Of a stretch of DNA of 64,000 nt, positions 24,248-35,945 are shown piece by piece. Below the pieces are notes generated by a model, which did no database searches, was not told the origin of the DNA, and worked only from the letters and a program-made list of their open reading frames with translations. The stretch spans positions 18,445-82,444 of the forward strand of contig JANBPK010001060.1 in the NCBI GenBank assembly GCA_027579435.1, in the 5' to 3' direction. This DNA is from Candolleomyces eurysporus (taxonomy: Eukaryota > Basidiomycota > Agaricomycetes > Agaricales > Psathyrellaceae). How positions within the stretch are numbered: the stretch's first letter is position 1; every line of letters begins with the position of its first letter. A program made the position numbers and the translations under genes.

Positions 24248-25265
24248 GGGGTGCATCAGCCGCATCCGAGTTGGAAGAAAGGTCGGCTGCTTCAAGCAAC
24301 TCGAGGCAGTGTCTACATCAGAGTAGTGGTAGAAAGGCGTTGTTGGACTAGTCTATGTATGTACGCAACGGTATCGATATATTGATGTAGTCGTATTGAT
24401 CACTACTTAACATGAATTGCAGAATGGGTAAGCCCGCCTCATACGAGTCTATGAGTAACCAAAACTGTCATTCAACGCATCTCCAATCTCTTCTCTGCAG
24501 CTCAATAACACCCGGGCAGCGATCAGCCAAAATGAACTACTGGGATATTGAGAGGCTGGAGTTACTGACGATCTGTTTCTGAGGTATTAGAGGGTACATC
24601 GTCAGTTGATAACCAGGAGAGGAAGCTAAAAGATGCACTAAGTCACGAACCCCTATACGCACTCCACAACGCATTCGCACCCTCAACTAGTGGCAATGGG
24701 ATGACGATGTCGGGGTATGAGGGTCCGAAGGGGACTGATAGTTACCGGCACTGCGTCGGCGTCCGCAGTGCCAGTGCAAGGTATCTTCAGGAATTGATAA
24801 GTCTCCAAAGTGAAGTCAGGGAGTAGGCAGTGGAGGAGACGGGTTGAGAACTAAGGCGAAAAAACTAACTTTGCCGAAATACGAGCGCAGGAGTTGGGAG
24901 CAGCGGTCTGGTATCAACGACACAGAGGCTTGGGCTTGCTCGGTGCGGTCATACACAGCGAGTGCGAAACTCGGTTGCAAGTTGAGAGTAGAATTGTTGA
25001 AGCTTATCCCGGTAATCGGTGTCGAAAAATGTGTTACCTCCACTTCTTCCAGAATCCAGATGTGCGAGGTAACCCGGCGATTAGGATTGAGCGGTTGGGG
25101 CGACGAGGGGACAAACAAGTACAAAATCTCTTCCCTTCCCGCAAGCTTGGAGGCTCGACGATTGTTCCCTTCGTTCACAACAAGTCTTGTCGCTCTTCTT
25201 CACTCTCGTTCTTTTTCCTATTGCTCTCAAAAGTCATTAATTTCTCATATTTCGTTCAGGCGTCG
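24248..25265. repeat. NLR4 3' flank (duplicate of NLR2 3' flank)
   Basis: Near-identical to 10110-11040 in the readable stretches. The match ends around 25130, where this copy continues toward aconitase-like sequence and the NLR2 copy toward a different segment. No gene. Confidence 0.7.
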
Positions 25266-25592
25266 TCTTAAGATCGCTAGTAGAATTCTCACTGTCAGGG
25301 GAGCAACCGGCGCACACTCATTTATAAAACCTCTCCGAGTTGGGGCTTCACCTCAATGGTCCCTTCGATCCTGATCTTGCAACCCCCATCTCCAGGTGAA
25401 GAAGAACGACTGGCCTGACGACGCTGTAATCGATCCCACTGGCTCGTGCACCAGCTCATCATACGAGGACATGACCCGTTCTGCCTCGATCTCAAGAGCA
25501 AGTTCGTGCCACCATTGCTCATGATGGTCAGATTCGCGAACTTAAGCTATCGTTCTTGCCAACGCTTGCAATCCTTGCATTGCCAACAAGCT
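25266..25592 (+). pseudogene. Aconitase remnant F, fused to NLR5 remnant
   Basis: It contains RILTVRGATGAH (about 25278-25320; aconitase AGILTV...GTGA region), DPDLATPIS (about 25370-25397), KKNDWPDD (about 25398-25425), GSCTSSSYEDMTRSASI (about 25440-25493; the conserved SCTNSSYEDM region) and VLANACNPC (about 25550-25580). It stops abruptly and runs directly into NLR sequence at about 25592. It preserves the best GSCTxSSYEDM signature of the seven fragments. Confidence 0.8.
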
Positions 25593-26716
25593 AGGGAGGA
25601 TAGTATGGTATCGACTCTGAAGAAGCTCGCCTGTTGGCTGGGCAAAAGTGGTGGAGATCGTTGGGGATTTCAGGTGGCCTGTTTAGAGTTTGCCGTAAGG
25701 ATTCATGGTGGAGATGCAGGAGGGTGGTCAGAGCTAGGGTGCGCTACAGTGCAAACGGTGTTCGGACGGGTAACCTCCAGATGCATGAGGAGGCTGTGAT
25801 GACCTTTCGGCGTGCCTTACATCTCCGGCCAGAGCCGCATCCCAGTCGCGGAGAATCACTCGACGATGTTGCCCAACTGTGGCGGTGTTACCGACAGAAC
25901 GGAGATAGCGACATTCTCAGTGAAGCCATTTCGTGTTCCCGCATGGCGGTCACACTCAGTCCGACACCACACCCGGCTCGTGTCAGGTATCTCAGCATTC
26001 TCGCCAATGGTGTCAGTGATTTTTGTGAGCACAATGGAGACCTCAGAACATTGAACGAGGTCATTTCCCTACGTCGTGAAGCGCTTGCACCCTGCCCTGT
26101 ATCTCACCCAGTCCGCCCCGTGTCGCTCAGCAACCTTGCCAATGGTCTCCAATTGCTTTATTGGCACGGTGGGGACATTGATGCACTGACCTGCATCGTG
26201 AAGCACTCGCACTCCGCCCTGCACCCCACCCAGATCGCGCCTCGTCGCTCAACAACCTTGCCAATGCTCTTAATATTTGATCTTCATAAGTGCAACGGTG
26301 ACATCGGCGCATTGAACGAGGCCATTTCACCCCATCGCGAAGCGCTTGGGCTGTACCCTGCACCCCACCCAAATCACTCCTCCTCGCTCAATAATCTTGC
26401 TCGCTGTCTCCATGCTCTTTATCAGCACAATAAAGATATTGGGACCCTGAACGAGTGTATCTCACTTTGCCGTACAACACCCGACACTCTTTCTCAAGAT
26501 TATTCATCCCAATTTGAGCAGGGTGGAGCTGTGGAAGTTCTCGATGAAGCGATCTTGCTGCGTCGTGAAGTGCTGGTCTTCTGCCTTCCTAAACAGAGAT
26601 ACCGGGCATATCATGTGAAATCTCTTGTGCAGCTTCTTGAAAAGCGGTGGGGAGCTACTAGAGATGACCGAGATCGCAGAGAGATCGAAGATATGAAGGC
26701 AGAATTGGCTACATGA
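25592..26716 (+). pseudogene. NLR5: truncated, frameshifted NACHT-TPR remnant
   Basis: It begins in the middle of an NLR (SMVSTLKKLACWLG..., the linker before the TPRs), with no exon 1, Walker A or Walker B. The linker part is in one frame to about 25780. A shift then moves TGNLQMHEEAV and the repeats into another frame. A further disruption near 26185-26275 garbles one repeat (frame slip between ALTCIVKHSHS and LHKCNGDIGALNEA), and another near 26470-26500 deletes part of the penultimate repeat. The typical end (EDMKAELAT, stop at 26716) is retained. It marks the core-proximal end of the left arm. Confidence 0.85.
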
Positions 26717-27602
26717 GGGCATGCATGAGCTCCATCTGAGTCGGAAGAAAAGTTGGCTGGTTCGACGGCAGACTCATTCCCTTTGTTCGAGGCAGCATCC
26801 GCCTCAGAGTCGGGTGTTGTTGGACTACACGCATGTATATAATCATATTGATGTTTTCATGGAATCGTATTGATATACTCAATAGCGTGCTTGCAGGGAG
26901 AGCGCAGTAACCCTACGCGACTTACCGGAGAGGTTGTACACCACACGTTTCAGGTAGAAACCGGTATGATCTTACACCACCACGTTGTGGTAGATATCAA
27001 TAGCTCGAAATAGACATGTCTTCTGTCTCCCTATTACGCCCACAAGTTCTTCGGATCTCCGAGGCCATAAGACAATGGAAGCACCTCAGGCGCTCGTACC
27101 TGGTAGAGATCATTGATCCATTACTCACCTCATGATGAAATTCTGAGATTTCGGCAGTACTTCCATCTGTCATAGATTACCAGAATGTTTCTTTTCAAAT
27201 CGTTACCGACCCAAGGTCGGGTTTGAGTCGAACTGGTTTGTTGAATAGTAAGTACATACCAGCATTGGAATTCGAGTGCAAACATGTGTGCGGGGGTTGA
27301 GATAAGAGCTGATGAAAAGAGCTTCGGCAAGATGGAGGTTACCTCTCGAAAGGGGTGCTGACAAGCTGACCGTAATTGTAGACAGTGGACAAGCTGTCCG
27401 GAATCCACCGATGCACTCGGTCAAATTCATAATTTCATCCACTCCTTCAGAAAGTGTAAGAGAACGACCACGATTATTCGTTTAATCAATGACGCCGTCA
27501 ACGAGCAGTCAAAATACTACCAAGCAAACACGAGAATTTCACCTTCCAGACGCAGTCACACACTCAGATATCCCTCTCCAATAACCCCAGCATAACATAT
27601 CA
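26717..27602. other. Intergenic boundary between left arm and core
   Basis: About 890 bases without a recognisable gene. The first ~150 bases resemble NLR 3' flank. The rest is not repeated elsewhere in the window, so the duplicated region ends here. Confidence 0.5.
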
Positions 27603-29573
27603 CTAGGCTCCTGGAGGAGGATAAACAAGCGTACGAATTGGTTTAGCAGCGATCTTGGCCAAAAAGATCTTGGTCTCTGCGAGGATGACGAGTCGTCCGT
27701 CCCCAGCAAAGGCCATATTGGCCGACGTCGAGTTGATGAAAAATTTGCCTAGGAGGGTGCCCTGGCTGTTCCATACCTAAATAACAGAGCCAGGTCAGTG
27801 CCAGATCTCGACTAGTTCAGTCTAATGCGTAATCCAAAGATCATGATGAGATAGCAGGAAAAGACTTGAGCTGACGATCACCGGTTCCGCCGGCTACCCG
27901 TTTCGGGTCGTTCTGCTCTCGCAACCCCGAGTTCACCAGGAGCTGCGAGNCGCCGGCGGGGCCGAGTAAGGACAGGTGTATGGAGCAGGGTCTCATCCAT
28001 GATCGCTGATGAAGCTGGACTCTCAAGCGGCTTCCCTCTGGAAAGGTGTATCTTCGGAAGACCGATCTCGGGAGCAAACGCGTCTGACTGCAACTTGGGA
28101 GTTCGAGCGCCCCCGAAAGACGGACCGACCGTTCGAGGCAAGCTCGACGGAACGGAGGAAAATAGGCAGCGAGAAAGTAAAGAGCTTTGAATCACATAAT
28201 ACTCACGTTAACACCATCGCCTGTTCCGGAGTAGACGTTGCCTTCAGTATCAACCTGGATGCCATCTGGAATACCTGTGTCTGCGTAAGCAAAGACACGT
28301 CGATTCGTGAAGGCATGCGTGTTGGGGTCCACGTCGAAAGCGTATCTGGGTTGTATGACAGTCAGCCGGGTAACATGGAGTTAAGCAACCTCAAGGTTTC
28401 CGTACATGGTAGACGGCCTCGTTTGACCGGCGGTAGAGCCCGTATCCGACCTAGATTTTAAGCTTTGTGAGGCCCCACTTATCACAGGGACATGAAGAGA
28501 TACGAACACATATGCAACCGAACCGTCTTCTGTGAAAGCCAATCCATTACACATGCTGAAGTCTGTTGCGACCACCTTGACGGCTTTCGTCACAGGATCA
28601 AGCCGATAGACCTGGTTGGGCAGGACGGGAGTTGGCCGAAAGCCTAAAACCGAGCCGTAACTGTGAATTCATAAGCCCATTAATCGATGAGAGTCATGTT
28701 ATCAGGAAAAACAAACGTACGTGACATCAGTGAAAAAGATCTTTCCAGTGGGATGCACCTTGATGTCATTCAAGGAATTGAACTGCCGCCCAAAGAAATT
28801 GTTCAACAAAACAGTGGCATTATACGGTGGTCTGGGGTTCGCAATAGCAATAGAAGGAGGACGGTCGCCCCTTCCAGATGTGATCAACAGGAGGGAACCA
28901 TTGTAGGGACCTGTGCCACCGTTTGTCATCTGAATGCTTTCAGGAAAGTTGAGCTGGAATACCAAAGCCAAGAAGTAGCTGAAATTAGCATCAGGATGGA
29001 GTTAGAGGGGACGAAAACGTGTACCAGTTCGATCGGAACATTGGCAGGGGACTGCCCTGATGCGAGGGCAGCCTCGACAGCGGTCATACTGATTTTCCCA
29101 ATCAGATTGTTTTTGTTAAGACCGCTGTTTCCGAGTGCACCTCCGTTGTTGGTGGAGAAAAACATTTCATCGGTGTCTGAGTGGTATATAGGGGCTTCGT
29201 GGGCGAATGCAAATGTCGCATTGGAGGCAATTTCGGTTAGAGAAGGGTTTGGTCCAAGGATTGAGTAGAAACCAGGATCAAAAACTTGGATAAAAGGAGG
29301 GGCACTGGAAGTCGGGTTGAAAGGCACGGATCCTGAGCTACGGAATTTGTCCAGCACAGCGAAAGAGGCAGGATCCACGACCTCGAAGGATTCAGTCAAC
29401 TTCCACGAGATCACATTACGAGCGAGGATCGTACTCACAACAACTTCGCCTACCAAGTTGCTCTCAAGAGCTCTGGGAGGTGATGGGGGTCGTTGGGACA
29501 GTTCTGCATCGGTTCGAACGGTACAAGCAACGCCAGTGGAAAAAACAAAGGTGATGGTCAGCAAGGTTCTCAT
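27603..29573 (-). CDS. Secreted SMP-30/gluconolactonase-type lactonohydrolase
   Basis: Six exons on the - strand: 29573-29025, 28953-28721, 28660-28508, 28450-28406 (45 bp), 28345-28207 and 27776-27603. They join in frame to 430 aa. The N-terminus MRTLLTITFVFSTGVAC is a likely signal peptide. Recognisable parts are DPGFYSILGPNPSLTEIA, FAHEAPIYHSDTDEMFFSTN, NSLNDIKVHPTGKIFFTD, MCNGLAFTEDGSVAYVSDTG, STIYAFDV and IPDGIQVDTEGNVYSG, the order expected for fungal six-bladed beta-propeller lactonohydrolases, which open sugar or aldonate lactones using a bound divalent metal. Introns are 57-71 bp except the last, which is 430 bp. It is divergent from the desaturase gene. Confidence 0.85.
27777..28206 (-). 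other. Unusually long (430 bp) last intron of the lactonohydrolase gene
   Basis: The donor GTGAGT (28206) and acceptor TTTAG (27777) join ...GTGDGVN to VWNSQGTLLGKFF in frame, as the family requires. All other introns in the gene are 57-71 bp. The intron holds open frames on both strands without recognisable content and an N at 27950. It may contain an insertion. Confidence 0.6.
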
Positions 29574-30864
29574 GGCTGAATCCTGAAGAAATATCCTATT
29601 TTTCGTGGAACTTAAAGGTCAGGGGAATGTTTTGGAGGCGTAACAACCGAAGGGTCGTCCAATTGGTGCCTTAAGACCAAGGGGTTGGCTAATCAGGTTC
29701 GTTGAAAATCGGGGCCAAGGAGGTTCCTGCATACCAACAAATCGACTGCTGTAGTTAGGTCAACAATGGAGACTGGAAGAGCTTTCCTGTGATTCGCCGT
29801 GAAGCGAGAGATATCAGCCTAAACCTCGGTGACATTCATGGCAGAGGTACTACCGTCGATCTTCGATTCAGTCAGGCTCTTGGTTCGGTCAGTCACACAA
29901 TGTCACGCTTTTTGGCAGGAAAGCGTGACGGGTGTGACGGTTGACCGAAATTCTTTTCGTTCAAAATTTGGGCATTCTCTTTCGGAAAAAAAGGAATTTG
30001 AGGTGCCATAGGTCAATGAATGCAAAGGTAATAGCACGAGCCTTGATTTTGACGAAGGGAGCATGAGATGAGAAAGTGACCGAATGAGGGGCTTGACCGA
30101 ATCAGTGGTTGGCGATATTAGCCCCAAGCGTGGTATCTGAATATTCTGACAGCGACATTTTAAGCCTGGTGGCGAGTTTCATCTGGACAAATGATTGCTA
30201 TGAGGAGAAGTTCGGTGATGATTTATAGGCGAGGATTTGGATGGGAAGATAGGGTCTCGTTTCGAACTCCGAGATCAGGGTCATCAACAAGCAGCGCTCA
30301 GTTGCATGTGCAGTTTACCTTCTCGATCTCATGCTGTTGCACACACAGCGCACAGGGCTCCGTTTGAATTTACGTATAACGAGGATTATGGTATCCTCTT
30401 TCATGTCTATAAACCCTCGAGGCGCCATGAGGCAAGACTTTTTTTAATTTGAATTCTGCTCTGCCGGACGGGATCTCGGGAAATGGTATGTGCCATTTTC
30501 TATTTCGAACTATAGCCGCCTGATTCACATAAAATTCTGCAGCGCTCTGCAGTTATATCACTGACCCGGGGTGGGCACGCGTTGCTCGATCTGCCTCCCA
30601 AGGCGGATACAATACATCAGGGACCCCCGTTACATAGTAAGAACCAGTGCGAACCAGCCTTCTATTATGGCGAGGCTGCTTCGTCGGAGTCTCGCTATTC
30701 CATTCGAACTTTGGTGATGTGTCTTTCCATATCCAGCCGCTGGGACCTGGTCCGATGGCTTCTATAAACGCGACCCGTGAAAAGCCTTTCTTTGTTGTGG
30801 GGTTCCAGCCCTTGACTCAAAAAACTCTCATTCGATTTCGCCATCCGCCATCCACCACACGGCT
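29574..30864. promoter_or_regulatory. Divergent promoter region, lactonohydrolase / desaturase
   Basis: About 1.3 kb with no gene visible. TATAAAC at 30763-30768, about 100 bases before the desaturase ATG, is a plausible TATA element. A second TATAAACC is near 30408. The region is not shared with other parts of the window. Confidence 0.4.
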
Positions 30865-32473
30865 ATGGGACAAATCTCCAAGTCAGCCTTGACCTCAAAA
30901 TTTCCACCTACGAACGGAGTCCGATGGTTTAACGTGGCCATCTTGACCCTAACGCCGGCGGTTGCAATCTATGGCCTGCTGCAGTGCACCTACCACAGGA
31001 AGACCATGATATTCGCGGCGGTCTACTACTTTTTCTCGATGCTCGGTAAGTCTACCAACTCATTTAGCACTTTCGTAACGCTAACAATACCCCAGGGATT
31101 ACAGCAGGTATTCTCGTCTTCCCGCTGTCAAAGAACAAGACAAGTGACGGATATTGATTGGACCCCAGGTTATCATAGGCTATGGTCCCATCGCTCATAC
31201 AATGCCTCTCAGCCTCTGAAACTTTTTCTCCTGGCCGGTGGAAGCAGTGCAGTTCAAGGATCGTGCTACTGGTGGGCACGCGCTCACCGCTCCCATCATC
31301 GTTATACCGACACAGACCTCGACCCATACAACACTAACCGCGGCTTACTATGGACGCACATCGGCTGGATGTTATTCAAATCTACTCTGCGTTCAGGAAC
31401 GGCCGACATATCAGATCTTCGACGCGACGACCTCATCCGCTTCCAACACGAACACTACTTTTCTCTGGCTATTATTTTTGGTTTTATCTTGCCGGCGATT
31501 ATACCAGGCTTCTTATGGAATGATTGGGCTGGCGGGGTATGCTTCTCTGCCGCACTTCGATTGACCATTGCACATCACGTCAGTAGAACCTATTTGACTC
31601 GAAACTCGCCGAGACTAAAACGCTAACCGCTCGATAAACTCCGCTTTATGTACCCCAACAGAGCACCTTTTGCATCAACTCTATCGCGCATTGGCTTGGG
31701 TCTTCTCCCTACGATGATGTTCTTTCGCCTCGGGATCACTTCTTGTCGGCTATACTCACCATGGGCGAAGGTTATCACAATTTCCACCATCAGTTCCCGA
31801 TGGACTACCGGAATGCTTTTCACTGGTACCAGTACGATCCCACGAAATGGTTTATCGCGCTTTGCGGAGCACTTGGGTGGGCGAGCAGTCTGCGGAGGTT
31901 TCCGTATAACGAGATCCAGAAGGGCGTGTTGACGATGCAGCTCAAGGGTCTCAAGAAGCTCCAAGATTCGCTGGAGTGGCCTGCTGAACCGAAGGATCTG
32001 CCGATCTTGACATGGGATGAATGTGCGTCTCTCGCCTCGCCTCGACTCCGAGTTCCGTCTACGTTTTGTTGCTGATGAGTACCAACCAGTCCAAGAGGCG
32101 TCCAAAACGAGACAGCTCGTGTTAGTGTCTGGGTTCATCCATGACGTTTCTTCCATTGTGGACGAGCATCCTGGGGGCCGGTACCATTTGACGAACAATA
32201 TTGGGAAGGACGCATCGGCCGCTTTCTTCGGTGGCGTGTACAACCATTCGAACGCAGCTCATAACGTGAGTAGACATCTTGATGTATACCACCGCATTCC
32301 TCTCACTATTATCGCAACCGCAGCTTCTATCGACACTCAGGGTCGGAATTCTCGCAGGAGGGCTCGAAGTCGTCACAGAGCACAGCATCCCTCCAGGCCA
32401 GCGACTCGTTATCACCGAGAAGAAAACCCTTCTAGACGGTCCCGAAGGTCACAGAAAAACTTGCGTGCAATGA
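30865..32473 (+). CDS. OLE1: Stearoyl-CoA delta-9 desaturase with C-terminal cytochrome b5 domain
   Basis: Six exons: 30865-31045, 31096-31107 (12 bp), 31169-31578, 31662-32022, 32090-32265 and 32324-32473. They sum to 429 codons plus stop in one frame. The three di-iron histidine boxes are present: HRLWSH (after the microexon), HRSHH and HNFHH. They are followed by WYQYDPTKW and a cytochrome b5 domain with the haem-site HPGG motif (about 32165). Hydrophobic segments flank the boxes as expected for an ER membrane enzyme that introduces the C9 double bond into stearoyl/palmitoyl-CoA, the b5 domain supplying electrons. It is somewhat shorter than the usual fungal protein at the N-terminus. Convergent with the MFS gene, 123 bp apart. 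Confidence 0.93.
31096..31107 (+). other. 12-nt microexon in the desaturase gene
   Basis: GGATTACAGCAG, flanked by a CCCCAG acceptor and a GTATTC donor, encodes the ITA of LGITAGYHRLW. Only inclusion of this piece gives the family-conserved sequence and keeps the frame. Confidence 0.85.
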
Positions 32474-32596
32474 TTTGATTGAAAGTATTTTATAGAAATT
32501 TAATGAAAGTTGTAGACTCCCGTACAGTACTAAGAACTCCACATTGAATAGAGCAACCCAATATAAATATATCCATTATTCTCATTGTCTGTTTGC

Positions 32597-35500
32597 TTAG
32601 ACGTATTGGAACCGTCGTTTGCGGGAGACCAAGATGCGGGTGTACACCAGAATTCCAGTGGCGACGATAAGCATGAACTGTACAAATCAAACGACAATAG
32701 GTATTAGATTGGATCTATGAGGAACGAAGTAAAGAAGGATGCGAAGAGAAGACGTACCGCGAACAAACCAACCGCCCTGGTGAAGGTCCACTTGGTCGAA
32801 ACCAGTCCAGCGTGAGCCGGAACGCTCAGGAAAGCACCGAAACTGGCAACAGTAAAAGCCATGCCAACGCGATGTCTATTTGAAACGCAGAGCGGAGTAG
32901 ATGGATGGATGGATGGATTGAATAGATATTGATCAGTGACCTGGAGAAAGAATGGAGAGATTGTAAAGGGGAGATGGAGACTTACCCAACTTCGCCAGGC
33001 CGAGATGCGAGAGTGGCCAAAGCAGTGATGAGGAGTGAGAGCCCTGCAAAACAATCAATCAGTACCCGAAAGATGAGGATTGGAGTAATTTTGTTGGCTT
33101 ACATGCGTTGGAGATGAAGCCGTAGAGGAAGGAGACGACCACGAGTCCACCTACGCTTTTCCTGGAAACAATCGAATCAGTCAGTATCGATGTATATTTC
33201 TTGTCCTTCTCGGGAGCGAACAAGGGGAATGCACGTACAGCGCCATGACAAGGCAGGTCATAAGGAAGGACAGGCCCGTCATCAAAACGACGAGATTCCA
33301 AGGCCCAACCCTCTCAGCTGCCAGTCCCATAACAATGCGTCCCAAGACACCGGCAATCCCGATGACTGCGACGGAGTAGAAGGAGACGTCTGGGTTGACG
33401 GCGTGTTGGACGGCGAAGTCTTCAATGTAGTTCTCTGAAAAAGTCGAGGTAAAGTCATTAGCATAGAACAAAAAAAAGCGGAGATGCAGAATGGCACGTA
33501 CGAGGGAACCACATGGTGATGAAGCACAGGAAGATACTGTGGAAAATGTTTTAATCAGCCACCAGACATTCGCGGAAGGAGAGAACGATAGGAAGGTAAA
33601 AGGAAACTCACGCTCCGCACGCGAGGGCATAATGACGTTCCTTGAGGTACGACATGAGGTCGACGGGAGGGAACCTAGGAGACCATTGTTTCGGGGGCTT
33701 GGCGATTAAGCAGTTCGAGATTACGAGGAAGGCGATGACCATGTACGAGGAACCTCGAACGCCTCCTTGGAATCCTTTGCTATCGATCAGTTTGCTAGGA
33801 GAGATAATTTGGTTCAGTACTGAGGTTTCAAAGTGTCCGTTCCGGTGGACTGGGAGGGAGTGACACGTACTCGAGCACTGGAGTGAGAATGGACGTTAGT
33901 CAAAATGAATCACTGGAGGCAAGGAAAAGGGAATGACGCACTGATGGGGAAGATCATAGCGCCAAAGGCCGATCCGCTCATGACAATCCCGGTGATGAAC
34001 GCTCTTCTCTCCTTGAAATGAATGAGGCAGATCGTCGCACTTGGCAAGAAAACCAGGCCGAGACCGGATCCCATGAAGAGACCTTGAACGAGGAAAATCT
34101 AGAAAAGACATTTAAACCCAGGTCAAGAGCAAAACTTGCCAAGATACATACCTCGATGAACCGGGAACCGTCGATGAAGGACAAGGCGAATACACTGCGC
34201 GAGCACAGTCATGAGTTCGATTTCGTAATAATTATTGACGGGACTCTGCTCACCCCATCCCGAATATCAGGGAGCCCAGCAATGTTGCGATTTGGAACCT
34301 GTCGGAGTCGAGGAGCTTGCCGGAGATGATGCCAAACCCGAAGCAGAGGAAAAGCTGGAGACTTCCAATCCATCTGCACAAACAAGTTCAGTCAAACTGT
34401 TCTGGAGAGGCGTACATTTGACTTACGCCAACTTGATGACTGCATGGTTTTCGGGGAAGGTGTTCATGTAGTAGTCTGAGGAGAGGTCAATCGAGGGGTC
34501 GGGATGACATTCATGAGGAGGTACATACCTTGGAAGACATTCCACGAAAAGATGTAACCGAATGTGGAGAATTGCATGAGCCAGCTGCAAGGATCTATAA
34601 ATAACCGTCGAAACGTGAGGTCTAGGAATGAACTTACGCTCCAGCGACGGTCAACCAAGAGAGGACCTTGTCACGTTGCAGACTCTTCTCGATCTCCTCC
34701 AGGGTTTGAGGCTCGACATCAGCTTGAACAGAAGGTATACGCTGAGAAGCCGGTCTCTTGAAGCGAATATCGAACCATCCTCGGAATTGGGCCCGCCAAC
34801 TGGAGAACGGGAACGAAAACGTGTTAGCAACAACGAACGCGCGCACACTCTCATTGAAAGTTGTTGGGTGTAACTCACTTTCCAAAGAAGCCGAAATAAC
34901 CCTTCTGCTCTGCACCTTTCTCCACCTGTCCCTTCTCAAGATCCGCGTCCTTGACAGAATCCCCGTCCTCGGGCACTTTGAGTTCCACATCGTGCAAGGG
35001 AGTCTTCTGAGGGTACTCGTCGTCGTTGAACAGGATCGCAGCCGACTTTGGTGGGTCCTCTCCGAATCCGCGGGGCTTCGAGTCGAATTCACCCGTCCGT
35101 GGTGTTTGGTATTCGTAGTAACCATGCCGGCGAGTGTCCCTCGCTGATCGGTGCGCCGGATGAGGGGAACGGGGGGAGGCGCTGTTCTGGTCGACCTTTG
35201 GGGAGAGGGGAGAGGGGAAGTTGAACTTGACTTTCCCAAAGTCGAAGAAGCCACGTTTGCCTTCGCTCTGGGGTTCTGGAGTTGCGGACAGGCTGCCGTT
35301 TCCGTCGTGGTGTCGAGGACGAGGAGAGCGTGGCCGGTCCCGGTCGTCTCGGGGGTCCAGACGAGGGAACGCACCCAAGGGATGGGCGGTATGAGGGTGT
35401 CGAGGAGGTGGGTGCCGGGGGTGATACGGGCTCGTGGGCGTCTTCTCATTCGGCCAGGGCGACTGCTGGGACGACGACTTGGGCGTTCTTGAGTCGTGCT

Positions 35501-35945
35501 CCTTCCTTGGGGGAATTGGAGGCGGCTTTGCCTCATAACGGGGTGGGGCAGGGTCGTCCAGGTTGATCACCTTTCTTTCCGAGATCGAATAGTACATCTT
35601 GTCCAAATGCTCTCTCGTCTCTCTGGAAATTCGGGGAGGGGGGAACTGGCACAGTCGAGGATCGGCTGTCTTTGGAGGAGTGTAGTACGTCCGCTGACCA
35701 TGGACGGCAGCTTGTCTGTAGGCCTTCCCTTGGGCTTCATAGAACGGGCTCCTCAAGCCAGCCGAGCCCGGGGTCTTGGGCTTGCCATTGAACCGACTCT
35801 CAAAAGCCGAGCGCACATTCTGGATTTCATGGGATATGGCCTCTGTAATGGCACAAGAATTTGGAGACTGAATTTGGGAGTTGGGAGACTTGGTAGTGTT
35901 GAGGAATTTCGTTGGGGATGCTGACGCCAACCAGGGCATTGTCAT
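32597..35945 (-). CDS. MFS transporter, monocarboxylate-porter type, with long cytosolic N-terminal tail
   Basis: Fifteen exons can be joined in one frame on the - strand: 35945-34879, 34799-34638, 34584-34529, 34475-34427, 34373-34254, 34194-34152, 34098-33942, 33877-33871, 33794-33612, 33536-33502, 33434-33239, 33161-33103, 33043-32986, 32875-32758 and 32677-32597. They total 2391 bp (796 aa). The first ~355 residues are Pro/Ser/charged and probably disordered. The transporter core then has features of fungal MCT-like carriers: LTVAGAWLMQFSTFGYIFSWNVFQDYY, GLFMGSGLGLVFLPS, FKERRAFITGIVMSGSAFG, IAGVLGRIVMGLAAERVG and RPGEVGHRVGMAF. Likely imports or exports a monocarboxylate or similar small acid at the plasma membrane; substrate unknown. 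The start is uncertain: an upstream ATG at 36060 would need a 37-bp intron. Confidence 0.82.
32876..32985 (-). other. Longest MFS intron, carrying an (ATGG)n microsatellite
   Basis: This intron is 110 bp against 53-80 bp for the others. The extra length is a run of GATG/ATGG units at about 32899-32920, so it may vary between strains. Confidence 0.7.
33871..33877 (-). other. 7-nt microexon in the MFS gene
   Basis: TGCTCGA (minus strand), between a CTCCAG acceptor and a GTACGT donor, supplies MLD of PIMLDKLIDSKGF. Both neighbouring junctions require it to keep the frame and the expected sequence. Confidence 0.7.

Noticed and set aside
28009..28461. 150-residue + strand frame inside the lactonohydrolase gene
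   Set aside because: It overlaps the 430-bp intron and two exons on the opposite strand and shows no recognisable content.
34634..35536. Frames of 75-300 residues on either strand over the MFS N-terminal exon
   Set aside because: Compositional bias of the Pro/Arg-rich exon opens other frames; only the frame joining to the transporter core is supported, and the 300-residue one is that core's second exon read through the first intron.
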